This document shows positions 1 to 9,373 of a DNA stretch of 64,000 nucleotides, in pieces. The stretch covers positions 56,226 through 120,225 of the forward strand of contig NZ_FONY01000016.1 of the NCBI RefSeq assembly GCF_900113045.1. The letters run 5' to 3'. The stretch is from Thermoflexibacter ruber. Lineage in GTDB: Bacteria > Bacteroidota > Bacteroidia > Cytophagales > Thermoflexibacteraceae. The notes under the pieces were generated by a model, which was given only the letters and a program-made list of their open reading frames with translations, made no database searches and had not been told where the DNA came from. The translations under genes and the position numbers were made by a program. Position 1 is the first letter of the stretch. The number at the start of each line of letters is the position of its first letter.

Positions 1-2007
1 TTCATCATTTCGCGCTCTTTTGGGCTTATCATTGGGGCATCTATTGGTATCGTGCTTTACATGGCGCAGGCGGGTTTAGTAGCAATTTATATTGTTTCTT
101 TTTCTCGTGCCTTAGAGCCTTTTTTTGAGTATTTACTTGCCTCAGATTTAAGTATTTATGTTACGGATTATAGAGTAGCGAGCATTCCTGCCTTTATTTT
201 TCTTTGCATACTGATTTATTATCGCGGAAATACGATTTTGTACCAATCGCTTTTTGTCGTAGTTCCATTGCTTACGGTAGCAGGTGGGCTTTTTTTACTG
301 AGCAAAAACAACTACCACCAGTCTTTGTCTTTGTTGGAAATGAATCAACATATTCCGCATAATCTCCGATTTTTTGATGTATTTGCTTTTTGCTTTCCTG
401 CTTTTTGTGGTGTTACGGCGGGTTTGGGCTTTTCGGGCAACTTACGCAATCCCAAGCGTGCTATTCCCTTGGGCATCATTACCTCTGTCATCTCGGCGAT
501 GATTATTTACATTATTGTCATGGTAAAACTGCACTTAGCCGCTTCGCCTACTGAACTTGCCTCTGATAGTTTCTTGATTTATAAGTTGGCAAAGTCCAAC
601 ATCATCGTTCCTATTGCTTTAGCGGCGGTTTGTATCTCATCTGCACTTGGCTCTATGCTCATGGCAGGGCGAACTTTGCAAGGCATGGCGGCGGATAGGG
701 TATTCCCTTCGGTAAGGCTCAATAGATGGCTGGCTCGCGTCCATCGCGACCAAAATTATCTGCCTGAAACGCTCAATGCTATTATCATTACAGCCATTTT
801 TGTACTTATTTTAGTTGTTATCAATAACTTGGATTTGCTGCTCCAAGTAGTTTCTGTTTTATTCACGCTCACTTGTGGCTCTATTTGCTTAATTTCTTTT
901 TTAGAACACTTTGGAGCAGACCCTGCCTACCGTCCTTCGTTTCGTTCTCGCTGGTTTATTTCTTTGATAGGGGCAGTAGTTTGTATCTTTTTGGGATTCA
1001 ATATCAAAGCCAATTATACCCTGCTATTTTTAGCCTTTATGGTCTTGGTGTATTTTGGCGTAAGTACCTTCCAACACAAGACGCAAGGCTTATCTGTCAT
1101 TTTCCAAGGAGTTACTTTTCAAATTAGCCGCCGCTTGCAAGTTTTTTTACAAAAAGTAAAAAAAGAGCCAGAAGCAGAGCATTGGCGACCTTCTATTGTT
1201 TGCTTGTCCTCTGCCTCTTTTGAACGTACCGCTGTTTTTGATTTACTCCGTTGGTTTTCTTATCGTTATGGATTTGGTACTTATATTCACTTGATTCATG
1301 GCTATTTTTCCAAAGAAACCAATATAGAGGCAAAAGAGGCATTTAAAAGATTGGTAAATGTTTCTGAGCAAACAGAGAGTAATGTATTCATAGACACGCT
1401 GATAAGTCCTTCTTTTACCACAGCGATTGTGCAGGTGATTCAGATTCCGGGGATAGCAGGAAAAGAAAACAACGTAATTTTATTTGAGTTTTCAAAAAAT
1501 AACTACGAGGAAGCAGAAGATATTGTAGATAACTTTCAGTTGGTGAAAGTGGCGGATTTTGATGTATGTGTGTTGGCGAGTTCAGAAAGGCATTTTGGCT
1601 TTAAAAATGAGATTCACGTCTGGATCACCACCAATGATTATGAAAATGCCAATTTGATGATTTTATTAGCTTATATCCTCTTGGGACACCCTGAGTGGAA
1701 AGAGGCAAGTATCAAAATTTTTGCTATATATCCCGAAGACGAGTTGGCAGAGGAAAGGCAAAATCTGATGGATTTGATTTATGCAGGTCGCCTGCCCGTT
1801 TCTGCAAATAATGTAGAGTTTCTTTCTCAAAAAGAAAGCGGAGATACTAAGCGAATCATCAACCAAAAATCTAAATATGCCGACTTGACCATAGTAGGGA
1901 TAAGAACCGAACTTATCAAACACAGTGGCTCAGAGGTTTTCAAAGGCTACGATGGAGTGGGCGATGTGCTGTTTGTCAATACCCAGACGATGAAGATTTT
2001 GAGATAA
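1..2007 (+). CDS. SLC12-like (cation-chloride cotransporter / APC superfamily) permease, 5' partial
   Basis: The frame is open from base 1, so the N-terminus lies upstream; 668 residues are visible. The first visible residues (IISRSFGLIIGASIGIVLY) and the later segment GVTAGLGFSGNLRNPKRAIP match the conserved membrane core of SLC12-type cotransporters. About eight or nine hydrophobic segments fill roughly the first 370 residues. The last ~280 residues are a soluble domain ending near ADLTIVGIRTEL, like the cytosolic C-terminal domain of the same family. The expected role is ion-coupled Cl-/K+ or amino-acid transport at the inner membrane; the substrate cannot be read from sequence. The gene is convergent with tyrS. 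The family call is firm and the substrate is open. Confidence 0.8.
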   Translation, partial: FIISRSFGLIIGASIGIVLYMAQAGLVAIYIVSFSRALEPFFEYLLASDLSIYVTDYRVASIPAFIFLCILIYYRGNTILYQSLFVVVPLLTVAGGLFLLSKNNYHQSLSLLEMNQHIPHNLRFFDVFAFCFPAFCGVTAGLGFSGNLRNPKRAIPLGIITSVISAMIIYIIVMVKLHLAASPTELASDSFLIYKLAKSNIIVPIALAAVCISSALGSMLMAGRTLQGMAADRVFPSVRLNRWLARVHRDQNYLPETLNAIIITAIFVLILVVINNLDLLLQVVSVLFTLTCGSICLISFLEHFGADPAYRPSFRSRWFISLIGAVVCIFLGFNIKANYTLLFLAFMVLVYFGVSTFQHKTQGLSVIFQGVTFQISRRLQVFLQKVKKEPEAEHWRPSIVCLSSASFERTAVFDLLRWFSYRYGFGTYIHLIHGYFSKETNIEAKEAFKRLVNVSEQTESNVFIDTLISPSFTTAIVQVIQIPGIAGKENNVILFEFSKNNYEEAEDIVDNFQLVKVADFDVCVLASSERHFGFKNEIHVWITTNDYENANLMILLAYILLGHPEWKEASIKIFAIYPEDELAEERQNLMDLIYAGRLPVSANNVEFLSQKESGDTKRIINQKSKYADLTIVGIRTELIKHSGSEVFKGYDGVGDVLFVNTQTMKILR

Positions 2008-2009
2008 AG

Positions 2010-2048
2010 TATTGAGAAATAACTTGCTTGAAAGGTTATTTCTCAATA
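2010..2048. terminator. Bidirectional hairpin between the permease and tyrS
   Basis: A 14-bp perfect stem (2010-2023 with 2035-2048) and an 11-nt loop lie directly after the permease stop and before the tyrS stop on the other strand. The T-run on the plus side is weak (TGTATTTT), so termination may be moderate. Confidence 0.6.
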
Positions 2049-2061
2049 ATGTATTTTCCTC

Positions 2062-3327
2062 TTAGCCTATTTTTACCCAAAAGTAGTTCTTCTTGCCTTT
2101 TTGCACTAAAAGGTATTTACCTTTCAAGAACTCAAACTGCATACTTGTTGCTTCGCTTACTTTCTCTTTATTAATGCTTACTCCTCCTTCTTTTAACATG
2201 CGTCTGGCTTCTCCCTTAGAGGTAAAAATTTGATTTTGAGTTACTACCGAAAGAAAATCTACTATGCTGCTGGTATTTTTGTACTCACTTTGGCTAATTT
2301 CTATTTGAGGTACGCCCTCAAAAATTTCGTTTAAGATGCGCTCTTCGGTGGCATTAAAATCTGCTAATGTACCCTTAAACAGTAATTCACTTGCTTTGAG
2401 GGCTTGTTGGTAATCACTCTCTGAATGTATGCGAGTGGTCAAGTCTTTGGCTAACTCCCTCTTTACCTTGTTTTTATCTGCTTCCTTATCAAAGGCTTCG
2501 ATAGTTTCTCTGTCCCATAAAGTAAAAACTCGCAGCAGTTTAGGTAAGTCGTCATCAGCTACATTGAGCCAAAACTGATAAAATTTGTATGGGCTGGTCA
2601 TGTTGGCATCGAGCCATACGTTTCCTCCTTCTGACTTTCCGAATTTCTGCCCGTCGGAGCGGGTAAGCAACGGTGTAGTTAGTGCAAAAGCCTCTCCACT
2701 TTCTTTCCTGCGGATAAGTTCTGTTCCCGTAGTGATATTTCCCCACTGGTCAGAGCCACCCATCTGGAGTTTGATATTTTTATTTTTGTAAAGCCAATAA
2801 AAATCGTATCCCTGCAAAAGTTGATAGGAAAATTCAGTAAAAGAAATACCTGTTTCTAAGCGTTTTTGTACAGAGTCTTTGGAAATCATATAGTTGATAG
2901 TCAGGTGCTTGCCTACCTCTCTTAAAAACTGTAAAAAGCCAATCTCTTTGAACCAGTCATAATTATTGACCATTTCTGCCGAGTTAGCCCCACTATCAAA
3001 GTCCAAAAACTTTTCCAACTGCTTTTTTATGCAAGTTTGATTGTGTTTTAACACTTCCTCGTCTAAAAACTTGCGTTCTTCTGATTTGCCAGAGGGGTCG
3101 CCTATCATGCCTGTTGCTCCTCCCACTAAGGCAAAAGGCTTGTGTCCTGTGCGTTGGAGATGCACCAATAGCATAATTGTTGCCAAATTACCAATGTGCA
3201 GGGAACTTGCCGTAGGGTCAAATCCAATGTAACCCGCCGTCATTTCCTTGTTTAGTTGTGCCTCTGTACCGGGGGTCATGTCATGTAACATGCCTCTCCA
3301 TTTCAGTTCTTCTACAAAATTTTTCAT
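2062..3327 (-). CDS. tyrS: Tyrosyl-tRNA synthetase
   Basis: This 421-aa protein is the normal length for bacterial TyrRS and charges tRNA-Tyr with tyrosine in the cytoplasm. The class I signature HIGN is at residues 44-47, and the KMSKS-loop equivalent KFGKS lies near 228-232. The tyrosine-binding region includes GGSDQWGN. The C-terminal ~65 residues form an S4-like RNA-binding domain (EARRMLKEGGVSINKEKV). The start MKNFVEELKWRG matches what I recall of Bacteroidota orthologues. A good promoter box sits only a few bases upstream, so the mRNA is probably leaderless. Nothing suggests truncation. Confidence 0.97.
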   Translation of the reverse strand: MKNFVEELKWRGMLHDMTPGTEAQLNKEMTAGYIGFDPTASSLHIGNLATIMLLVHLQRTGHKPFALVGGATGMIGDPSGKSEERKFLDEEVLKHNQTCIKKQLEKFLDFDSGANSAEMVNNYDWFKEIGFLQFLREVGKHLTINYMISKDSVQKRLETGISFTEFSYQLLQGYDFYWLYKNKNIKLQMGGSDQWGNITTGTELIRRKESGEAFALTTPLLTRSDGQKFGKSEGGNVWLDANMTSPYKFYQFWLNVADDDLPKLLRVFTLWDRETIEAFDKEADKNKVKRELAKDLTTRIHSESDYQQALKASELLFKGTLADFNATEERILNEIFEGVPQIEISQSEYKNTSSIVDFLSVVTQNQIFTSKGEARRMLKEGGVSINKEKVSEATSMQFEFLKGKYLLVQKGKKNYFWVKIG

Positions 3328-3331
3328 GTTG

Positions 3332-3363
3332 CAAATTTATAACAATGTGCTTTGGTTTTCAAA
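3332..3363 (-). promoter_or_regulatory. Bacteroidota-type promoter of tyrS
   Basis: Read on the minus strand: TTTG (3363-3360), a 20-nt spacer, then TAAATTTG (3339-3332), a perfect TAnnTTTG -7 box. The start point should be about 4 nt further on, near 3328, one or two bases before the tyrS ATG at 3327. Confidence 0.65.
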
Positions 3364-3472
3364 ACCTCTTTATAATGTTTTTTTATAGAAAGTTGAAGGA
3401 ATATGAACATGAATGTCAAAAAATGCTTAGTTTTAAGAGGCAATTTTCAAATCATCTTAACCTTCCAATTCA

Positions 3473-4681
3473 ATGACAGGACTTTTTCTTACAGATAGGC
3501 TAAAGAGCTTACTGCCTCGTATTCAAGAATTTATACGCAAAGAGGTTGTTCCATTAGAAAAATTATTAGCAACTAAACCCTTTATTGATTTAGAAAAAGA
3601 AGAACTACTCCATTTAAGGCAAAAAGTAAAGCAAGCAAGTTTATGGGCACCACATCTACCTGAGCATGAAGGGGGTATGGGCTTATCCTTGACAGAGTTT
3701 GGACAAGTCAGCGAAGTTTTGGGCTATTCTCCTTTGGGACATTATGCGTTCAACTGTCAAGCCCCAGATATTGGTAACATGGAACTATTGCATGCTTACG
3801 CTTCTGAGGAATTAAAGAATAAATATTTAAAGCCTTTGCAAAGTGGACAAATTCGCTCTTGTTTTTCTATGACAGAACCAGAGTTTGCAGGTTCTAATCC
3901 TACGCGCATGGCGACCACTGCTACAAAAGAAGGAGGATATTATGTAATTAATGGGCATAAGTGGTTCACCTCCAGTGCTGACGGGGCAGACTTTGCCGTA
4001 GTGATGGCGATGACTGATGCAGAAAATCCGAATCCTTACCTAAGGGCAAGCGTGATAGTAGTACCTACCAATAATACAGGTTTCCAATTAGTTAGAAATA
4101 TATCTATTATGGGAGAAACCGGCTCAGGACATCATAGTCATGCAGAGGTACGCTATGAGAACTGCAAAGTTCCTATTTCTCATCTCATAGGAAAAGAAGG
4201 CGAAGGATTCAAACTTGCACAAGAAAGACTCGGACCTGGACGTATCCATCACTGTATGAGGTGGATAGGAATATGCGAAAGAGTTTTTGAAATGATGTGT
4301 AGCTATGCGGCTCAGCGAGAATTGGCGGAGGGAATGCCTATAGCCAGTAAGCAAATGGTGCAGCAATGGATAGCAGAAAGTAGAGCTAACATCAATGCAG
4401 CTCGCTACATGGTGCTACATACAGCGTATGGAATAGATAAGCAAGGGGCTGCTGCGATGAGAGTGGAGATTTCTACGATTAAGTTTTTTGTAGCTAATGT
4501 ATTACAACAGGTCATTGACAGAGCAATTCAGGTGCATGGCGCATTAGGGGTAACAGATGATACGCTTTTATCTTATTGGTATAGGCACGAAAGGGCAGCA
4601 CGTATCTATGATGGTCCTGACGAAGTACACAAATATGTTGTCGCAAGAGAAGAACTAAAGAAGTTTGGTGTGAAGATATAA
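3473..4681 (+). CDS. Acyl-CoA dehydrogenase family protein
   Basis: This 402-aa flavoenzyme of the acyl-CoA dehydrogenase fold should oxidise an acyl-CoA to the enoyl-CoA with transfer of electrons to ETF. The FAD/substrate segment CFSMTEPEFAGSNPTRM and the following GGYYVINGHKWFTSSADG are typical, as is the C-terminal helical domain with VHGALGVTDDTLLSYWYR. The position of the usual catalytic glutamate carries aspartate (D380, in IYDGPDEVH), the arrangement of the ACAD10/11-like subgroup, which tends to act on long or unusual acyl chains. It stands alone between tyrS (divergent) and a convergent surface-protein gene. Substrate is not predictable. Confidence 0.9.
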   Translation: MTGLFLTDRLKSLLPRIQEFIRKEVVPLEKLLATKPFIDLEKEELLHLRQKVKQASLWAPHLPEHEGGMGLSLTEFGQVSEVLGYSPLGHYAFNCQAPDIGNMELLHAYASEELKNKYLKPLQSGQIRSCFSMTEPEFAGSNPTRMATTATKEGGYYVINGHKWFTSSADGADFAVVMAMTDAENPNPYLRASVIVVPTNNTGFQLVRNISIMGETGSGHHSHAEVRYENCKVPISHLIGKEGEGFKLAQERLGPGRIHHCMRWIGICERVFEMMCSYAAQRELAEGMPIASKQMVQQWIAESRANINAARYMVLHTAYGIDKQGAAAMRVEISTIKFFVANVLQQVIDRAIQVHGALGVTDDTLLSYWYRHERAARIYDGPDEVHKYVVAREELKKFGVKI

Positions 4682-4700
4682 GTATTCGTGTAAGCAGCCC

Positions 4701-4743
4701 AAAAATAAAGCCCTGATAATGTTTTAATCAGGGCTTTATTTTT
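4701..4743. terminator. Strong bidirectional terminator
   Basis: A perfect 17-bp stem (4701-4717 with 4727-4743) with a GC-rich core (GCCCTGAT/ATCAGGGC), a 9-nt loop, and A-run/T-run flanks on both sides. It sits between the stops of two convergent genes and can serve both. Confidence 0.9.
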
Positions 4744-4749
4744 TTCTAT

Positions 4750-7700
4750 CTACTGCTTCAACATCTTTTGGGTCATTTTATAAGTGCCTTGCGAAAGTTC
4801 TATGATGTATAAACCATTTTTTAAGTGGCTCACGTCAAAATTGTCCTCCATCACATCGCGCTTCTTTTCTATTTCGCCTGTCATTACTTTCCTGCCCAAT
4901 TCGTCATAAATCACTATTTGTAAGTTTTCGGCTTGTTTGCTTAATACTTTTACTTTCAGTTCCTCTTGGACAGGATTCGGAAAAATGGTGATTTCTGCCC
5001 ACTCAACAAAGTTAGTATTGGTATTGGGAACGATGTGAAGTTGGAAACGACTATTTTCTGCTCCATTATTGGCAGTAGTAGTAAAAGTATAAGGCTTGGA
5101 TTGGAGGTCGTGCAAAATGCCTAATGTTTTATCTTCTAAAATCACTAAAACATTTTCTCTAAAATGAGAAACATGGGTAGCGGAAATGGTATGCTGCCCG
5201 TTTTCATAGGTCATGAAATACAAGGGAATTACTTGCCTTTGAGTAAGTGAAGGCAAGCCGTTAATGGCGATTCTTTTATCTTTATTTTTAGTATAGAAAT
5301 TAGGTGCATTGTTGGAGTTAAGCATGACCTTTTCCATATCAAAGTTGGTATCTATCTCTTCGGTAGCTTTGGCATAAAAAGATATGATAGTTCCGTCAGC
5401 GATTCTACTATTTTTTAGTTCTATGCGTAAGAAACCCTCCAGTTCATTTTTCTCTTCTCTTTCCTCTGTCCTAAAAAACTGAGGATTGGAGTAACCACTT
5501 GTGGTTCTTACGGTATTGTCCATAGTCAGCGTACCGTTGGTAGTTGCTCTGACAAAAAAGCCTTGCGAGGACTGAATCTCGGCAGTCCCGCCGTTAGAGC
5601 CAACAGGTGTGCCTTGGATGTAATAATCAAAAATGCCTGTGTACTGCCCTGTCGCTATCCTTCGCCAAATGCCTGTGGTTACGATGCTACTATTTAAGCC
5701 ATATAAGGTAGTCCAATTGATAGGAGAGGGGTAAGGATTACCTACTAAATTCCAGCCTGATTGTGCGGCACCGCCTCGAGTGATGGGTACGTTTACCGTT
5801 CCATTATTCAAGTATCCTCTGAAGTTCATGGTTACACCCGAATTGAGATTGGCGATGTAGCCTCTGCCAACTTCTAAGACTTCGTTGATAGCGGGACAAC
5901 GCCAGCCTGCTTGGGGAGCAGCGCCTCCCTCAAAAATAGCATTATTCCCTTCTACGTATTTAAAGAAAGTAGGAAAATTAGAGGCAGTATAAAAAGGATT
6001 GAACCAATAATAAGGGTTTACCCCAACATCTAAGACCAAGTTCATAATGGGAGCAAAATCAGACACCCTTGTACCTTGCACAGGAGAGGAGAAGTAAGTA
6101 TAGCCTAAGCCCACAGGTCTTGGAGCATAAGGGGTTACGTATCGTTGGACAATCACGTTCCTATTGGTATTCATAGGGTTAGTACCTAAAATGCTATAGG
6201 TATTGTTAATGAGCATGGCAGTATAGTTGGCAGTAGAAAGTAGTGCTAAGTTATTGTCTATGTAGAAATTGCCCACTGCAAGCCTAAGCAATCGCTTGAC
6301 AGCAATCAGTTGCGAACTACCTACAAATAAATCGTCATTGTTATTGACAGTAAGATAGTTAAAAGTCAATCTTCCCGAAACAATGGTGTTTTTCTGCGAA
6401 AGATTGTAAGGAGGGAGATGGCAGTCATTCTCAAAAATGACAGTTTCTGTCCCTTCTCCACTGTTAAAAGTTCCACCAGAGCGTTGGAAAAGCCTTTTTA
6501 CTGAAAGTTGTGCGTTGCTGTTCATAGTAAAAGTTCCCCCTTCTAAGTAAACCGCATGAGCAGCAGAGTTAGTATTCATGGTTACAGCCCCGCTACGTAT
6601 AACCACGGTGAACGCGTCAGAGGGAATAGCATATTCAGTAGTGGGTAGTAGCTGTTCAGGAGTCCAGTTATCAGCTACATTCCAGTTGCCTGTACCTGCG
6701 GTGCTTGCCGTATTGCCTATGCCTCCTGTCCAAAGTCTTTGCACTTCTATCGCACCTATGTCAGGGATACAAGAGCGAATATAGCCAAAGCGGTCATCAT
6801 TTACTTCTGGGGAAAGTACTGCTCCTTTCTCAGCAGCAGGGCTTTTAGGTACTATCATCACGTCCTCAGCGTAATCAAAAAGAAACTGAGGGTCTTGGTT
6901 AAAAATGCAAGTTCCTGCATCATAAGAAATGTTGGGGTGTGCCGTAGCAAAAGAAGTTTCATCTTCTTCAAAAAGGCAGTTAAACATCGAGGGAAAAATA
7001 CCACCTATGTTATTGGCAGTGACGCTGTTTGGGCTTGGTACATTATCTCTATTTCCCCAAAAAAGTGTATTGTATATATCTATGGTTTCAAAAGAACCTC
7101 CTCCCGAACCTTGTACGAACATTCCCGCTCCCTGATTAGCTGTATTGCCTTTGAAAGTAATATGTTGAACTTTCGTATTATCGCATTGAAACAGCAAGAT
7201 ACCACCACCATTATTGGTAGCTATGTTGTCATTAAAAATCATATTCGTTAGGTTGAGATTGTTGCAATTAGAGGCAAAAATCCCCCCTCCTGCATTAGCC
7301 TCATTGTTGAGAAAAGTAGCTTTGGAAATGGTATTGCTTGGGTAAGTATCCCAGCCTGTAACGCTGTTTAAATATACTGCTCCTCCAGCCCCTGCGGTTA
7401 CTTTATTATCTCTAAAAGTCAAATCCGCGTAAAAATCTGTAACTACTACGCTGGAGGCCACATAAATAGCTCCTCCTGTGGAGGTAGCCGTATTATTCCC
7501 AAAAAAGATGTTATTGGCTTTCATTTCCCCAGAGGCATAGTAAATAGCTCCCCCTGAGGTAGCTGCAATATTATTATCTAAACCAAATCCACCTATGACG
7601 GTATAGCCACTGCTCATATTAGAAAGGTAAATCAAAGAGTTGTCCGAGTACATTCCCCCGCCCAGTGAAGCATAATTATTAGCAATTCTGACAAATTCTA

Positions 7701-8250
7701 AATCAAAAGTGCTATTTGAAGCTAAAATACCACCACCATTGCTGTCAGTTCCCGCTCCGTCTGCTCTGCCTCTGGTGATAGTAAAGCCCCACATTTTGCC
7801 TTTGGTAGTGTTTAAAATTTGTACTACGTGGTAGCTATTGTCTGTATGTACCCCTACTGTCCCAATATCTCCACTCAAAATAGTTGTATTAGCGACAGGA
7901 TTGGCTAAGGGAATTAGCCCACCTGCTACGGTCTCGAGTTCCGTGCCTAAGTACCCTCCATAGAGGTAAACTTCCTTCGTATCAATCACAAAGGATTTGC
8001 TACGGTCAGAACCGTTATCAGGTTTGTAAGTTCCTTGCTTCACGATAATCGTATCGGCAGGAGAGCCTGTATTCGCTGCATCTATGGCTTCTTGGAGCGT
8101 TTTAAAAGCAGTTGCCCACGAAGTACCCACCCCACTTGTTGCTATGGCTTCGTCCACATACAAATAACGGCAATCGAGAGGGCATTGTGCTTTTATTTGT
8201 TGATGAAGGAAAAAACAAAAAAGAATAAGGAGATAAATAAATCTACTCAT
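4750..8250 (-). CDS. T9SS-sorted cell-surface protein with beta-helix (polymorphic outer-membrane-type) repeats
   Basis: This 1166-aa protein starts with a signal peptide (hydrophobic residues 4-20, cut near IKAQ). Residues ~30-480 carry many GGGI/GGAIY plus NN...A repeats typical of right-handed parallel beta-helix surface proteins. A middle region of ~500 residues has short beta-rich stretches of the kind seen before the sorting domain. The last ~80 residues are a type A T9SS sorting domain: it opens at IFPNPV, contains IYDELGRKVM, and ends in NGLYIIELSQG...KMLKQ. It should be exported by Sec, moved across the outer membrane by T9SS and anchored or released. An adhesin or matrix protein is likely, but no ligand can be inferred. 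It is a single-gene unit. Confidence 0.85.
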   Translation of the reverse strand: MSRFIYLLILFCFFLHQQIKAQCPLDCRYLYVDEAIATSGVGTSWATAFKTLQEAIDAANTGSPADTIIVKQGTYKPDNGSDRSKSFVIDTKEVYLYGGYLGTELETVAGGLIPLANPVANTTILSGDIGTVGVHTDNSYHVVQILNTTKGKMWGFTITRGRADGAGTDSNGGGILASNSTFDLEFVRIANNYASLGGGMYSDNSLIYLSNMSSGYTVIGGFGLDNNIAATSGGAIYYASGEMKANNIFFGNNTATSTGGAIYVASSVVVTDFYADLTFRDNKVTAGAGGAVYLNSVTGWDTYPSNTISKATFLNNEANAGGGIFASNCNNLNLTNMIFNDNIATNNGGGILLFQCDNTKVQHITFKGNTANQGAGMFVQGSGGGSFETIDIYNTLFWGNRDNVPSPNSVTANNIGGIFPSMFNCLFEEDETSFATAHPNISYDAGTCIFNQDPQFLFDYAEDVMIVPKSPAAEKGAVLSPEVNDDRFGYIRSCIPDIGAIEVQRLWTGGIGNTASTAGTGNWNVADNWTPEQLLPTTEYAIPSDAFTVVIRSGAVTMNTNSAAHAVYLEGGTFTMNSNAQLSVKRLFQRSGGTFNSGEGTETVIFENDCHLPPYNLSQKNTIVSGRLTFNYLTVNNNDDLFVGSSQLIAVKRLLRLAVGNFYIDNNLALLSTANYTAMLINNTYSILGTNPMNTNRNVIVQRYVTPYAPRPVGLGYTYFSSPVQGTRVSDFAPIMNLVLDVGVNPYYWFNPFYTASNFPTFFKYVEGNNAIFEGGAAPQAGWRCPAINEVLEVGRGYIANLNSGVTMNFRGYLNNGTVNVPITRGGAAQSGWNLVGNPYPSPINWTTLYGLNSSIVTTGIWRRIATGQYTGIFDYYIQGTPVGSNGGTAEIQSSQGFFVRATTNGTLTMDNTVRTTSGYSNPQFFRTEEREEKNELEGFLRIELKNSRIADGTIISFYAKATEEIDTNFDMEKVMLNSNNAPNFYTKNKDKRIAINGLPSLTQRQVIPLYFMTYENGQHTISATHVSHFRENVLVILEDKTLGILHDLQSKPYTFTTTANNGAENSRFQLHIVPNTNTNFVEWAEITIFPNPVQEELKVKVLSKQAENLQIVIYDELGRKVMTGEIEKKRDVMEDNFDVSHLKNGLYIIELSQGTYKMTQKMLKQ

Positions 8251-8326
8251 ATTAGTTAAAATAAAATAGTTTAATAGTCAAATAAAATAACTTTGAATCG
8301 GTAGCAATAGTTACAAAGTTTGTAGG

Positions 8327-9370
8327 TCATTCTACTGCCGAGTGGAGTAGTTGGATAGTGCCTTTGTCTGTATCTATCTCTGCTTCTATGCCTATGGGAA
8401 TGGTAAATTGGTTTGCAATATGCCCAATCATCGTCCCTTGAAAAGCAGGAATATCCAATGGATACAAATAATCATGTAAAATCTCATCTACGGTCAGCGA
8501 GCCATAGCCTCCACTTGGTTTGCAGTTGGTGCATTTTCCAAAAACTACTCCGCTAACCTCCTGCAAAATTCCTGCTAATTTGAGTTGTGAAAACATCCTA
8601 TCTACTCTATAAGGCTCTTCATTGACCTCTTCTAAAAATAAAATTTTATTTTTCCAATTGGGCAAGTATCTGCTTCCTACAATCCCTGTTAAAACAGACA
8701 GATTACCCCCTACTAATATTCCTTTTGCTTTCCCGCTTCTAATGGTTTGGATACGGTCTTCAGTTTGCACGAGGTTATCGCCTTTTCTTTCAGGATTTTG
8801 TAAAAGAGGACTTTCTTTTTCAAACAATATTTTCTTGAAATGCCCATAACTAAAGCTGTTCCATGTAGAACTTGCCACAGGGGCATGAAAAGTAACTAAG
8901 TCCGTTTGCGAGTAAATAGCTAATAACAAAGCGGTTATATCACTATACCCTGCAATGATTTTTGGGGTTTTCTTAATTAGATTGTAGTCCAATAGGTCTA
9001 AGATTCTTGCACAGCCAGAACCTCCTCTAATGGCAATGATAGCTTTTACTGTATCATCGGCAAAAAATTCATTGATTTCTGAGGCTCTTTCTTTATCCGT
9101 ACCTGCCAGATGCCCATAGCGGGCTTTAAGAAAACGACTTGGTTTTACTTTTAAACCCATAGCTTCTAAGGCTTCGGTGGCTAATTGGAAAGGGAGAGAT
9201 TCATAAATAGCACCAGCAGGGCTAATCAACCCCACTGTGTCGCCTTCTTGGAGGGCTTTGGGCTTCATAGGTTTATTTTTATCAAAGGAAAAATTCATAG
9301 AAACAAAGGGCATAGCCAAACCTGCTATGCTTGCTAACTTTACAAAGTTCCTTCTTGAAACAGAAGTCAT
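8327..9370 (-). CDS. LD-carboxypeptidase (peptidase S66 family)
   Basis: This 347-aa protein belongs to the S66 serine peptidase family, which trims murein tetrapeptides (LdcA) or cleaves peptide-nucleotide toxins (MccF). The triad fits the family: S143 in AGYSDITAL, E247 in LFLEEVNEEPYRVDRM and H317 in GTMIGHIANQF, with spacings close to those of the Pseudomonas enzyme. The N-terminus SRRNFVKLASIAGLAMP looks like a twin-arginine signal, which suggests export folded; classical LdcA is cytoplasmic, so this is an extracytoplasmic variant. It starts 3 bp after the stop of the small membrane-protein gene, so the two are one operon. LdcA versus MccF specificity is undecided. Confidence 0.88.
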   Translation of the reverse strand: MTSVSRRNFVKLASIAGLAMPFVSMNFSFDKNKPMKPKALQEGDTVGLISPAGAIYESLPFQLATEALEAMGLKVKPSRFLKARYGHLAGTDKERASEINEFFADDTVKAIIAIRGGSGCARILDLLDYNLIKKTPKIIAGYSDITALLLAIYSQTDLVTFHAPVASSTWNSFSYGHFKKILFEKESPLLQNPERKGDNLVQTEDRIQTIRSGKAKGILVGGNLSVLTGIVGSRYLPNWKNKILFLEEVNEEPYRVDRMFSQLKLAGILQEVSGVVFGKCTNCKPSGGYGSLTVDEILHDYLYPLDIPAFQGTMIGHIANQFTIPIGIEAEIDTDKGTIQLLHSAVE

Positions 9371-9373
9371 TTT

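Noticed and set aside
3258..3476. 72-codon plus-strand frame across the tyrS start
   Set aside because: It overlaps the tyrS coding region and promoter, has no homology I recognise and lies between two clear genes.
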